Part shown: one piece after another, positions 8,631 through 18,777 of the stretch | How positions within the stretch are numbered: position 1 is the stretch's first letter | How the letters are laid out: the number at the start of each line of letters is the position of its first letter | Assembly (NCBI GenBank): GCA_039028895.1 | Contig: JBCCHF010000006.1 | Span: forward strand, 1 to 64,000 | Direction: 5' to 3' | From: JAHDCJ01 sp039028895 | GTDB lineage: Bacteria; Bacteroidota; Bacteroidia; Chitinophagales; Saprospiraceae | Length of the DNA stretch: 64,000 nt | The notes under the pieces: generated by a model | The model's input: only the letters and a program-made list of their open reading frames with translations | What the model was told of the DNA's origin: nothing | The model's database searches: none | Position numbers and translations under genes: made by a program

Positions 8631-8687
8631 CTGGTTGATGGTAAAAAGTTAGTAATTCCGAGTTGCAGATTGCCGACTGCCAACAGC

Positions 8688-9332
8688 CTATCCCCCTAAA
8701 AGATCAGGTGGAATCGCATCTCTGAAATGCCCGTTCATCCTGATCTTTTCTCTTAGTTTTTCCATTTCTGAAACGACAGGAAGCAACGTTTCGAGATGTT
8801 GAAGCATGATGCGTTGTCGATCTTTTTCATCCGGCACTTTTAAGAAATCGAATTCCTGATTAAGGGAGAAGCCAACATGATGAGCCAGGTCGTAAGTAGA
8901 AAATAATTCTGGTGAAGCAGGCAGGTCTTTTTTGATCTTCATTATCGAAAAAAGTTCCTTTACTTTTTCAAGAATGTGGATATTCGACATGACGTCCCCT
9001 GCTGTGTTGTGTTCAACAAACTCAATATCTGCGCCGCTGTATAACTTTTTGGGTGCCTTACGGAAAAACTCTTCAATCTTGAAAATCCTTTTTCCTCGAG
9101 TGGTGATATCCATTTCACCATTTTCATATTTCCGCACAATTTTGACCAACTCCACCTCAGTACCAAATGTGCCAATTTTTTTCCCAAGAAATGGGGCGAT
9201 ACCGAAGTTAACCCCCTCATTATCACATTCCTGGATCAGTTGTTTATACCTGGATTCAAAAATGTGAAGATTGAGTTGTTCTCCTGGGAAAACAACCAGT
9301 TTTAAAGGGAAAATAGGTAGGAAAGAAGTCAT
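8688..9332 (-). CDS. LON peptidase substrate-binding domain protein
   Basis: The 214-residue product is a free-standing LON N-terminal domain. It opens with LPIFPLKLVVFPGEQLNLHI, then ESRYKQLIQEC and the segment GTFGTEVELVKIVRKYENGEMDI, all typical of the domain. It has no AAA+ or protease part, so it is not Lon. Such proteins probably bind unfolded or specific substrates, but the role is unknown. Convergent with the GWxTD gene; no terminator was recognised between them. Confidence 0.88.
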   Translation of the reverse strand: MTSFLPIFPLKLVVFPGEQLNLHIFESRYKQLIQECDNEGVNFGIAPFLGKKIGTFGTEVELVKIVRKYENGEMDITTRGKRIFKIEEFFRKAPKKLYSGADIEFVEHNTAGDVMSNIHILEKVKELFSIMKIKKDLPASPELFSTYDLAHHVGFSLNQEFDFLKVPDEKDRQRIMLQHLETLLPVVSEMEKLREKIRMNGHFRDAIPPDLLGG

Positions 9333-9583
9333 TAAGCTGCAAGTTAAGGATTATTGAGAAAAGTCAGTGCAGTATTAACCTAACTCCACTCTGATAAAAG
9401 GGTTGAAATAAAGGCATAAATTTTGTACATTTAATGGCATCTTCCCGGAAATTTTCTGTTTCCATATTGTTCGACACATCCACATATTTTTTATGGATCT
9501 GCTTGATTCAATTCCTCCGTTATGGCTTATTTGTAGTATACAATGCTTTAACCAAATTCTAGTTCACTTTTAGTTTCTAACCA

Positions 9584-12500
9584 ATGATGTATCAAAATTC
9601 TAAAACCCCGTTTTCCTTAACATATGTTAAGGCTGTCTTCCTGTTCTTATTTGCAAGCCTGGTTTTCACGACTTGTAAACAGCAAGGACCTGGTTCAGGT
9701 GTCACCACTATTGATCCTGAGTTTACTTCTTATATCTATGCTTATACCTCTGGCATCATCTCCAAAACCGAACCCATCCTGATTCGCTTCGTTGATCCGG
9801 TTATCACTGAAGACGAAATTGGGACTCTCGCTGAAGATGGATTGATTACCTTCTCCCCTTCTATTAAAGGCACAGCCATATGGGAGGATACAAGGACGCT
9901 AAAATTTGAGCAGGAAGATTATCTTAATTCTGGCACCAATTATCTTGGAAAAGTAAAAGTGAACAAACTATTTGAAGATGTCCCCTCAAAGCTTAACCAG
10001 TTCAATTTTGATTTCAGAACCAGGGAAATGTTCTACACAGTGGATTTTGAAGGTTTAAGAACTGCAGATATTGGCGACCTAAAAAACCAATCCTACAAAG
10101 GTATTATCAAAACCACCGACTATGCCGATCCGGAAAAGGTAGAAAATATATTGTCGGCAAACCAAAAAGGCAATAAAAATCTGAATATTTTATGGGAACA
10201 TGGTCCTGACCAATTGATTCATCGCTTCACAGTAGAGAATATTAAAAGAGGTGATGCTGTTTCTTCCCTAAAACTCAACTGGAACGGTAATACCCTCGGC
10301 GTAAAAAAGAAAGGCGATACAGATATTGAAATTCCTATGTTGGGCGATTTCAAAGTGACCGATGTAAAAGTGATGCAAAGTGAAGAGCCATTTATCTTAA
10401 TCAACTTTTCTGACCCGCTCAGACAAAATCAGAATCTAAATGGTCTGATCAGGATTAAAAGCTACAACTCAGATATCAGATTTAATATTGATGGAAACCA
10501 GGTACGCATGTACCCGTCCAGGAGGGTTAATGGCGAACGCGAAATCCTCTTTTCTAATGGTATTGTCAATATTGAAAACTATAAGATGAAAGACCCCGGG
10601 AACTGGAAAGTAAATTTCGAGTCCCAGAAACCTCAGTTAAGACTTGTTGGCAAAGGTGTCATTTTACCAAATTCCAAAGGCCTGGTCTTTCCTTTTGAAG
10701 CTGTAAGCCTCAATGCCGTAGATGTTGAGATTTTCAAGATCTACGAAAACAACATTCTTCAATTCCTTCAATACAATGAGTTAAGCAGTAATTATGAATT
10801 GGAAAGGGTTGGTAAGGTGATCCTCCAGAAAAAAATTAACCTCTCCGATCTCGATCCGGAAGCAAATGCCCATAATTGGACACGATATGCGTTTGACCTG
10901 AGCGACCTGGTTGAAAAAGACCCGCAAGCCATCTACCAAGTAAGAATTGGATTCAAAAAGTCATATGCTACCTTTACCTGCGAAGAAAACGAAGCTTCTG
11001 ATTTTTTCGCCTCTATTGAACAACAAGAAGGTAACAACCTCGATGAATATGGTGACATTAAATCTATCTGGGATGAAAGCTACCGTTACTGGAGCTATAC
11101 GAACTACCGCTGGAATCATCGCGAAAATCCATGTTATCCACCTTATTACAGGCCCCATAATTTTGTGAGGAGAAACGTGGTAGCTTCTGACCTTGGAATT
11201 GTCGCAAAGAGAGGTGATGACGGGACTATTTTTGCAGCCGTTTCCAATTTGACCAGCACCGCTATGATGCCCGGAACAACCATTGAACTTTACAACTTCC
11301 AGCAACAACTGATTGACAAGGTCACAACTGACGGAAAAGGTATGGCTTCAATTAAATTAAAGAAAAAACCATCCTTCCTGATCGCCAAAAAAGATGACCA
11401 GAGAGGTTATCTTAAGCTAGACGATGGTTCATCACTGTCATTAAGTCGTTTCGATGTTGCAGGAAGCAGAGCACAAAAAGGACTCAAAGGCTATATCTAT
11501 GCAGACAGAGGGGTATGGCGTCCAGGCGATTCAATTTATATCAATTTCATCCTTGAAGATAAAACAGCCAAGTTACCACCCAATCATCCGGTAACATTTG
11601 AATTTTATGATCCAAAAGGCCAGCTCCAGGAAAAAATGACCACCAGTAAACACGTCAATAAGGTTTACAGCTTCTATACCGCAACCGACCGCGAATCCCC
11701 AACAGGTAACTGGTATGCAAAAGTTAAAATAGGTGGTGCGACTTTCGAAAAAACATTTAAGATCGAAACCGTCAAACCCAATCGACTCAAAATCAAAATT
11801 GACTTTGGAAAAGAAGAGCTAGCTGCAGATGATCAAAGCATCAATGGCGACCTCCAGGTTAATTGGCTTCATGGCGCCCCTGGTAAAAACCTGAAAGCTC
11901 AAGTGGATATCCAATTAAAAACAACACCAACAAAATTCAATAAATATTCAGATTTCGTTTTTGACGATCCGGCACGCCGCTTTTCCACCGAACCCTTTAC
12001 GATTTTCGATGGACAGGTCAATGATAAAGGATCTGCTACCGTGAAAGGAGACCTAGCAACAAACACCTTCCCTCCTGGCAAATTAGCCGTCAATTTCAGA
12101 ACAAGAGCTTTTGAAAAAGGTGGAGACTTTAGCTCTGACGCATTTACAATGCCTTATAGTCCTTATCAAAATTATGTCGGGCTCTTTATCAAAAAAGACA
12201 AATGGGGCAGTAAACGGCTCAACCTTGACAAGGATAACGAAGTCGAAATTGTGGTTGTGGATAAAGATGGTAATCCGGTAGCCAATAAAAATTTGAACAT
12301 GGGCCTCTACCGCATTCAATGGAGATGGTGGTGGGAACGTTCACAGGATCGGATAACCAATTTTAATAGTGCCACACATACAGGGGCTGTAGAGACTGAA
12401 AAAGCTACAACCAACAGCAAAGGAGAAGCTACATGGAATTTTACCCCAGAACGCTGGGGACGCTATATGATCAGAATTTGTGATGAGACCTCAGGACATT

Positions 12501-13915
12501 GCACAGGCGATATGTTTTATGCCGGCTATCCGTGGTATGATGATGAAGACAGCGGATCACGTGACGGTGCCTCAATGCTAGTTTTTAATTCTGATAAAAA
12601 AGCATACGATGTTGGTGAAACTGTGGAGTTAAATATTCCAACCAGTGGTGCAGGCAGAGCATTGATCAGCATAGAAAACGGATCGAAAGTAGTCGAATCG
12701 TATTGGACCGATGTCTCAAAAGGAGAAACCAAGTTCCGGTTCTACGCCACTGAAGAAATGACCCCAACTGTTTATGCGAATGTCACCCTCATTCAACCCC
12801 ATGCTCAAAATCAAAATGACCTGCCAATCAGGATGTACGGAGTTATTCCAATTAAGGTAGAGGACCCTGCTACCAAGCTACAGCCTGAAATCAAGATGGC
12901 AGATGTGTTGCGCCCAGAAGAAAAAGTAACCATTGAAGTTAAAGAATCCTCAGGTAAACCAATGGCCTATACGATAGCCATGGTCGATGAAGGCCTGCTT
13001 GATCTAACACGATTCAGAACACCAGACCCATGGAACAAATTCTATGCTCGTGAAGCCTTGGGTGTCAAAACCTGGGATGTATATGACCAGGTATTGGGTG
13101 CCTATGGCGGAGAGCTCGAACGCATCCTAAGTATCGGAGGTGATGAAGCTGTAAATCCTGAAGGCCCTAAAAAAGCCAACAGGTTTAAACCTGTCGTACA
13201 TCACATAGGGCCATTTTTTCTTGAAAAAGGAAAGAAAGCCAAACATGAATTAATGATGCCGAATTATGTTGGATCGGTAAGGACTATGGTGGTAGCCGCC
13301 GATAAAGGTGCTTATGGTAATGCTGAGAAGACGACGCCAGTCAAGAAACCGTTAATGGTATTGGCCACATTGCCCCGCGTACTTGGACCAGGCGAGACAG
13401 TCAGGCTTCCGGTTAATGTTTTCGCCATGGAAGACAAGGTTAAAAATGTCAAAGTCAGTGTAGAAACAAGTCCGCTTCTGGAACTGATCGGTCCCTCAAC
13501 AAAAAATATTCAGTTTAACACTGTGGGCGATCAGATCGTAAATTTTGAGTATCGGGTTAAAGAGGGTATTGGTTTGGCAGAAGTAAAGATAACAGCTACA
13601 GGAGCAGGAGAAACCGCAACACAGGAAATTGAATTGGACGTCAGAAATCCAAATCCTCATGTAACAGAGGTGATCAACAAAGTGTTAGAACCCGGATCAA
13701 CCTGGGACACCAATATTCGACCTGTTGGAATGGCGGGTACCAATTCAGGTATACTTGAAGTTTCAAATGTCCCGCCTATCAATCTCGGTGAACGCCTCAA
13801 CTGGCTGATTCGCTATCCACATGGTTGTATCGAGCAAACAACATCTTCAGGCTTTCCACAGCTCTTTGTCAACAAATTGATCGAAATCGAAGACAACAAA
13901 AAGAAGGAAATTTAA
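9584..13915 (+). CDS. Alpha-2-macroglobulin family protein, N-terminal part ending at a premature stop
   Basis: Bacterial A2Ms are periplasmic, usually lipid-anchored proteins that trap proteases by a thioester. This frame gives 1443 residues. It opens with a signal peptide and a possible atypical lipobox (FTTC, Cys31). It contains the macroglobulin signature RGVWRPGDSIYI (from 642), the A2M domain near 1205-1250 (with FFLEKGKKAKHELMMPNYVG), and the thioester motif GCIEQ with Cys1415. The frame stops 28 residues later at TAA 13913-13915, yet the same frame continues as A2M sequence to 15211, which would give about 1875 residues, a normal length. So the gene is interrupted by one nonsense codon, not a frameshift. 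This could be a real pseudogene, a sequence error or a recent mutation. It lies upstream of PBP1C, the known genomic partner of bacterial A2M. Confidence 0.9.
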   Translation: MMYQNSKTPFSLTYVKAVFLFLFASLVFTTCKQQGPGSGVTTIDPEFTSYIYAYTSGIISKTEPILIRFVDPVITEDEIGTLAEDGLITFSPSIKGTAIWEDTRTLKFEQEDYLNSGTNYLGKVKVNKLFEDVPSKLNQFNFDFRTREMFYTVDFEGLRTADIGDLKNQSYKGIIKTTDYADPEKVENILSANQKGNKNLNILWEHGPDQLIHRFTVENIKRGDAVSSLKLNWNGNTLGVKKKGDTDIEIPMLGDFKVTDVKVMQSEEPFILINFSDPLRQNQNLNGLIRIKSYNSDIRFNIDGNQVRMYPSRRVNGEREILFSNGIVNIENYKMKDPGNWKVNFESQKPQLRLVGKGVILPNSKGLVFPFEAVSLNAVDVEIFKIYENNILQFLQYNELSSNYELERVGKVILQKKINLSDLDPEANAHNWTRYAFDLSDLVEKDPQAIYQVRIGFKKSYATFTCEENEASDFFASIEQQEGNNLDEYGDIKSIWDESYRYWSYTNYRWNHRENPCYPPYYRPHNFVRRNVVASDLGIVAKRGDDGTIFAAVSNLTSTAMMPGTTIELYNFQQQLIDKVTTDGKGMASIKLKKKPSFLIAKKDDQRGYLKLDDGSSLSLSRFDVAGSRAQKGLKGYIYADRGVWRPGDSIYINFILEDKTAKLPPNHPVTFEFYDPKGQLQEKMTTSKHVNKVYSFYTATDRESPTGNWYAKVKIGGATFEKTFKIETVKPNRLKIKIDFGKEELAADDQSINGDLQVNWLHGAPGKNLKAQVDIQLKTTPTKFNKYSDFVFDDPARRFSTEPFTIFDGQVNDKGSATVKGDLATNTFPPGKLAVNFRTRAFEKGGDFSSDAFTMPYSPYQNYVGLFIKKDKWGSKRLNLDKDNEVEIVVVDKDGNPVANKNLNMGLYRIQWRWWWERSQDRITNFNSATHTGAVETEKATTNSKGEATWNFTPERWGRYMIRICDETSGHCTGDMFYAGYPWYDDEDSGSRDGASMLVFNSDKKAYDVGETVELNIPTSGAGRALISIENGSKVVESYWTDVSKGETKFRFYATEEMTPTVYANVTLIQPHAQNQNDLPIRMYGVIPIKVEDPATKLQPEIKMADVLRPEEKVTIEVKESSGKPMAYTIAMVDEGLLDLTRFRTPDPWNKFYAREALGVKTWDVYDQVLGAYGGELERILSIGGDEAVNPEGPKKANRFKPVVHHIGPFFLEKGKKAKHELMMPNYVGSVRTMVVAADKGAYGNAEKTTPVKKPLMVLATLPRVLGPGETVRLPVNVFAMEDKVKNVKVSVETSPLLELIGPSTKNIQFNTVGDQIVNFEYRVKEGIGLAEVKITATGAGETATQEIELDVRNPNPHVTEVINKVLEPGSTWDTNIRPVGMAGTNSGILEVSNVPPINLGERLNWLIRYPHGCIEQTTSSGFPQLFVNKLIEIEDNKKKEI

Positions 13916-15211
13916 AATAACATTATTGCCACCATCGAACGGCTAAGAAAATTCCAGATTTCAAGCGGAGGATTCGCCTATTGGACAGGTGGTACCGAAG
14001 CCAGTGAATGGGGTACAAATTATGGTGGCCACTTTATGTTGGAAGCACAGGCTATGGGCTATAGCCTTCCGGTTGGTATGCTGGAGCGCTGGAAGAAACA
14101 CCAGAAAAAAGCTGCACGTAGCTGGACAGCCCCCGATGAAGGATTTACAGATCACGGCATCTACAATAGTTTTGACCTGATGCAGGCCTATAGACTTTAC
14201 ACCCTGGCCCTGGCAGGGGCACCTGAGCTAGGTGCGATGAACAGGATGAGAGAAAGAGACAATCTCTCTGTCCAGGCCAGGTGGAGACTGGCTGCCGCTT
14301 ATGCCCTTGCCGGAAAACCGGAAGTTGCAAAAGACCTGGTAAAAAATGCGACTACGCAAATCAAGCCTTATCGTGAGTTGAGTAACTCATTTGGTTCAGC
14401 TACACGTGATCGGGCTATGATTACGGAAACGATGGTGCTCATGGACAATACGTCGAAAGCAATGGAAATGGTCCGGAGTCTTTCTGAAAATCTCAGCTCC
14501 GGCAATTGGTACAGCACTCAAACCACTGCATATGCCCTACTCGCCATAGGCAAATTTGTAGGGGATAATTCAAGTGATGACAATTTAAATTTTGCCTATA
14601 ACCTTGCCCAAAAAGGGAAAGTCAATAGCGGGTCTGCCTTGCCTATTGCACAGGTCGAAGTACCTATCGACCTGATGAGCGAAAAGACGCTTGTTCTTGA
14701 GAATACGTCCCAAAAGCCCCTTTATGCACGACTGATCATGGAAGGCCAGCCATTAGTTGGTGATTCTACATCTGGGGCTTCAAAGTTATCTATGACCGTT
14801 AGGTTTAAATCCATGGAAGGTGAACCAATCTACCCCACCAGGATTCCACAGGGAACTGATTTTATTGCTGAAATAACCATCAAAAATCCAGGTGAATTTG
14901 GCAATTATAATGAAATGGCTTTAAGCAATATTTTCCCTTCAGGTTGGGAAATTCATAATTCAAGGATGGATAATATCGAAGGCTATAGTAACACCACCGT
15001 TCCCGAATACCAGGATATTCGTGACGACAGGGTCTACACCTATTTCGATATTCGAGCTAATAAACAACAAACGTACCGGGTGCAGCTTAATGCCGCTTAC
15101 CAGGGACGATTCTATATGCCAACAACCTATTGCGAAGCCATGTACGACAATACGATTAATGCCAGAATACCTGGGCAATGGGTTGAAGTAGTGGGATCTG
15201 ATGCCTTGTAA
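13916..15211 (+). pseudogene. C-terminal part of the interrupted A2M gene
   Basis: Directly after the TAA the same reading frame continues without any further stop for 431 codons. It begins NNIIATIERLRKFQISSGGF and includes the thioester-domain segment EWGTNYGGHFMLEAQAMGY and a beta-rich end (about 120 residues) like the A2M receptor-binding region. It has no export signal and its first ATG is at 14036, so it is unlikely to work as a separate protein. It could only be made by stop-codon readthrough or by restart at 14036. The base composition matches the upstream part, and the unbroken frame suggests the mutation is recent or an assembly error. Confidence 0.8.
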
Positions 15212-15233
15212 ATCAATACGATGACTGATAGAT

Positions 15234-15284
15234 GGCTGAATCATGAATCTTTTTTTCAAAAAATTTCAGATTTATGATTCAGCC
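15234..15284. repeat. Long inverted repeat after the A2M gene
   Basis: A 17-bp stem (GGCTGAATCATGAATCT with AGATTTATGATTCAGCC, one G-T pair) encloses a T6/A6 loop that can extend the pairing. No T-run follows on either strand, so it is not a standard terminator. It overlaps an upstream ATG (15274) of the next gene, which supports the later start at 15307. Confidence 0.6.
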
Positions 15285-15306
15285 TTCAGATCAAAATCTA
15301 TATAAC

Positions 15307-16359
15307 ATGAGTTTCTTTTTCAGAATAAGTTTATTACTTGGTGTCCTGATCAGTTTTGCAGGTTGTACACAAAAAATCTCGCAGCCAACGCAAGACCAAG
15401 CCCAGGTCTCAGATTTCAGGTACCTTGATCTGAAAGAGGCCAGGCAAATCATTATACAAGATGAAGCTGAAGGATTTTTTGATCTCATTGAGATTATCGA
15501 TATGCAAATCCAGTTGAAGGATGTTTTAATCGTGGATGGCCTGGATGAACGGACAGTTTACCATGAAGCCTATAAATCACAAATAGCCACTGAGGTAATG
15601 GAGTTTACCGATGCTGAAAAAGCATGGATCGATCCTATCATGAATGAAGCGCTCGAACTTTCCGCCAAACTTTCTCCTGGACTTCCCAACAAGGAAGTGT
15701 TGTTATTAAAGATGAATGGCAACCATTACGGTAATGGCGTTTACTACACCAGGGAAAATGCGATCCTTATTCCTCAAAATGTAATAGCAGAAGGCTATAG
15801 AAATACGACGGATTTTTTGCAGGTAATGCTCCATGAGATTTTTCATATTTATTCGAGATACCATCCTAATAAGAAAAAGGAGTTATATCAACTAATTGGC
15901 TTTCAACCTGCTGATCCCTTTGAGTTCCCTTCTGAGTTAAAGGAACAAAAGCTATTAAATCCTGACGGTATCGATGTACGTTATATGATTTCGTTGGAAG
16001 ACAAAGAGGGAAGAACGCTGAAAGCGGTTCCCGTTATCTACACCACTGCCGACCAATTTGATGAAAGTGTCCCCGATTTTTTCTCCTATTTGAATTTTGA
16101 TTTTTTCGAGTTGATCGATGGGTCGGAGGGGAAAACCCTTAAAGTAACTGACCCGCTTGGGAGTACCATTAACCTGAGGGAAGTCACCGGATTCTGGGAA
16201 CAAGTCAGCAGAAATTCCAATTACATCATCCACCCCGATGAATTAATGGCCGATAATTTCGCCATTCTCGCACTTTCGAAGAAGGACCCGAAAATTCTTG
16301 ATGGACTAGAACCTAAAGGTTTAGATATTTTATTGAAAATTGAGGAAACGATTAAGTAA
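15307..16359 (+). CDS. Secreted lipoprotein with HExxH metallopeptidase motif
   Basis: From ATG 15307 the protein has 350 residues and a lipoprotein signal (hydrophobic stretch ending SFAGC). HEIFH (176-180) is a zinc-binding HExxH motif, and about 130 residues later DELMADN holds an ExxxD pattern (Glu312, Asp316) as in gluzincin metallopeptidases such as thermolysin, where the Glu is the third zinc ligand. I do not recognise the family, so metallopeptidase activity is inferred from these motifs. The gene lies between A2M and PBP1C and overlaps the latter by 20 bp, so it is probably co-expressed with PBP1C. An upstream ATG at 15274 lies inside an inverted repeat and would put 11 extra residues before the signal. 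Confidence 0.75.
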   Translation: MSFFFRISLLLGVLISFAGCTQKISQPTQDQAQVSDFRYLDLKEARQIIIQDEAEGFFDLIEIIDMQIQLKDVLIVDGLDERTVYHEAYKSQIATEVMEFTDAEKAWIDPIMNEALELSAKLSPGLPNKEVLLLKMNGNHYGNGVYYTRENAILIPQNVIAEGYRNTTDFLQVMLHEIFHIYSRYHPNKKKELYQLIGFQPADPFEFPSELKEQKLLNPDGIDVRYMISLEDKEGRTLKAVPVIYTTADQFDESVPDFFSYLNFDFFELIDGSEGKTLKVTDPLGSTINLREVTGFWEQVSRNSNYIIHPDELMADNFAILALSKKDPKILDGLEPKGLDILLKIEETIK

Positions 16360-18757
16360 GGTTTTTAAATTCTTTTTCAAAAAGCACCGGTGGAAAACTA
16401 TTTCCCTTACCGGAATATTTTTGGTGTGGTATGTTTTCTGTCTGCCAAGGCCATTATTTGAAGATCCTACCTCAACAGTGCTTGAATCCCATGATGGCCA
16501 TTTATTGGGTGCCAGGATCGCTGAAGACGGTCAATGGCGATTTCCATACAATGCAGAAGTACCCGAAAAGTTTGCTATTGCAATTACCGAATTTGAGGAC
16601 CATCGTTTTTATTTCCACCCCGGAGTTGATCCTGTTGGTATTGGCCGGGCTGTCATTCAAAATATAAGAAACCGGAAAATAGTAAGCGGAGGCAGCACAC
16701 TGACGATGCAGGTCATTCGCCTTTCCCGTAAGGGTAAAAAAAGAACGGTATTCCAAAAGACACTTGAAGCTATCAAAGCCACCCGACTGGAACTGGGATA
16801 TTCGAAAAAGGAAATCCTGGCATTTTATGCATCTAATGCCCCTTTCGGGGGAAATGTGGTTGGACTGGACGCCGCGGCATGGCGGTATTACGGAAAGTCC
16901 CCTGCCCTTCTCTCGTGGGCCGAGGCCGCTACTCTTGCGGTTTTACCAAATAGCCCTTCTCTTATTCACCCTGGCCGTAACAGAGCGGCTTTATTGGCCA
17001 AAAGGAATCGGCTTCTGGACAGGCTGCACGAAAACGGCACCATTGATGATTTTGGCCTTGAACTGGCCAAGGAAGAACCGCTTCCTTCGAAGCCGCTCCC
17101 ATTACCCAGGAAAGCACCCCATCTGCTTGAAAGGGTCCATATAGAAAATTTTTCTGGTAAACAGAATAATCGGACACGTATCAAATCTACGATCGACAAA
17201 AATCTTCAGGAAAATGCGAATCGGATAGCCAAAAAACACCACCGATATTTGAGTAGTAACGGCATTAACAATATGGCCATCCTGACTCTTGATGTTGAAA
17301 CAGGAAATGTTTTGACTTATGTTGGAAACGTGGTTGATCAGCCCAATAATGAGCACGGCCACGAAGTTGATATCATCACATCACCCAGAAGTACAGGAAG
17401 TATTATCAAACCCTTCCTATATGCCCTGATGATCAATGAGGGAGAATTATTGCCCTCGAATATCGTATCAGATATACCAACTCAAATGAAAGGCTATAAA
17501 CCCGAAAACTTCTGGCAGACTTACGATGGTGCGGTTACAGCGAAAAAGTCGCTGGCAAGATCGCTTAATGTTCCAGCAGTGCGGTCATTACAGAAATACG
17601 GACTTGAAAAATTTCATTTTGAATTGCAGCAACTTGGATTTTCAACTATCAACAAATCAGCCAGTCACTATGGGTTGCCACTAGTACTTGGAGGTGCAGA
17701 GATTACATTATGGGATGTGACAAATGCGTATGCCTGCATGGCGCGTACTCTAAATCATTTTATCCCGTACAGCTCACGCTATGATCCACATGATTTTAGA
17801 CCCCCTAATTATCATGCGTCGACCGAACCCCCAAAAACTGCTTCGGACAAACGATTAAAGGAAAGCAGTCGACTTTCGGCATCGGCCATATGGGAGACCT
17901 TCAATGCGATGCAGGAAGTTGAAAGACCTTCTTCAGAAGGATCATGGAAGATCTATGAATCTTCCAAAAAAGTGGCCTGGAAAACGGGAACAAGTTTTGG
18001 TTTTCGGGATGCCTGGGCAGTAGGCGTTACCCCAGAATTTGTGATCGGTGTTTGGGTTGGCAATGCCGATGGCGAAGGGCGACCCGGATTGGTCGGGGTC
18101 AACGCGGCGGCACCTGTCCTTTTTGATATGGTCAAAGCCTTGCCTCCTACTAACTGGTTTGACCAGCCGTATGACGAATTCACCGAAAGTGAAATTTGTG
18201 TCAGGTCAGGATATCGACGAATGCATGCATGCGATTCGGTCATTTCTGCACTAATTCCAGTTGCCGGATTAAACTCAAGAAATTGCCCTTATCACCAGGT
18301 CATCCATCTTGATCAGGGTCAGAAATTCCAGGTACATGGTGAATGCGAACGACCTTCAGAAATGGTGCACAAGTCATGGTTTGTTTTACCCCCCGTAGAA
18401 GAGCATTATTTTAAACTCAAGAATCCAGACTATGTGCCACTTCCACCGTTCAGGGAAGATTGTATAGATCAGGCTATTGTATCTTCGAGCAAACCCATGC
18501 AATTGATCTACCCTAAAAGTCCGACGACGATATTCATACCGAGAGACCTGGATGGAGAACAAAGCAGAACGGTATTCAGAGCGGCGCATCGGCAGTCAGA
18601 AACCACCATTTACTGGCATATCGACAATGAGTTCATCGGTAGTACTACAGACTTCCACGAAATGGAGTTTAACCCGGAGCCTGGCAAACATCAGTTAACC
18701 CTGATCGACCGGGACGGCTTCAGACTGGAACAAGAGTTTGAGATCCTTAGTGAGTAA
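16340..18757 (+). CDS. pbpC: Penicillin-binding protein 1C
   Basis: PBP1C is a bifunctional inner-membrane peptidoglycan synthase. The 805-residue protein has one membrane helix (about 19-35), a family 51 glycosyltransferase domain (catalytic region EFEDHRFYFHPGVD from 84), and a transpeptidase domain with SIIK (Ser354), SLN and KTGTS (from 548). The end carries the C-terminal domain specific to PBP1C (about 700-800). No ATG fits; the start is TTG 16340, inside the end of the preceding gene (20-bp overlap), which implies translational coupling. In E. coli pbpC is next to the A2M gene yfhM; the same partnership is seen here with a metallopeptidase-like gene in between. Confidence 0.93.
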   Translation: MRKRLSKVFKFFFKKHRWKTISLTGIFLVWYVFCLPRPLFEDPTSTVLESHDGHLLGARIAEDGQWRFPYNAEVPEKFAIAITEFEDHRFYFHPGVDPVGIGRAVIQNIRNRKIVSGGSTLTMQVIRLSRKGKKRTVFQKTLEAIKATRLELGYSKKEILAFYASNAPFGGNVVGLDAAAWRYYGKSPALLSWAEAATLAVLPNSPSLIHPGRNRAALLAKRNRLLDRLHENGTIDDFGLELAKEEPLPSKPLPLPRKAPHLLERVHIENFSGKQNNRTRIKSTIDKNLQENANRIAKKHHRYLSSNGINNMAILTLDVETGNVLTYVGNVVDQPNNEHGHEVDIITSPRSTGSIIKPFLYALMINEGELLPSNIVSDIPTQMKGYKPENFWQTYDGAVTAKKSLARSLNVPAVRSLQKYGLEKFHFELQQLGFSTINKSASHYGLPLVLGGAEITLWDVTNAYACMARTLNHFIPYSSRYDPHDFRPPNYHASTEPPKTASDKRLKESSRLSASAIWETFNAMQEVERPSSEGSWKIYESSKKVAWKTGTSFGFRDAWAVGVTPEFVIGVWVGNADGEGRPGLVGVNAAAPVLFDMVKALPPTNWFDQPYDEFTESEICVRSGYRRMHACDSVISALIPVAGLNSRNCPYHQVIHLDQGQKFQVHGECERPSEMVHKSWFVLPPVEEHYFKLKNPDYVPLPPFREDCIDQAIVSSSKPMQLIYPKSPTTIFIPRDLDGEQSRTVFRAAHRQSETTIYWHIDNEFIGSTTDFHEMEFNPEPGKHQLTLIDRDGFRLEQEFEILSE

Positions 18758-18777
18758 AGAAAAGACAGAATTGATTG

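Noticed and set aside
13900..14040. Frameshift in the A2M gene
   Set aside because: The frames before and after the stop are the same (both frame 2), so it is a nonsense codon, not a frameshift.
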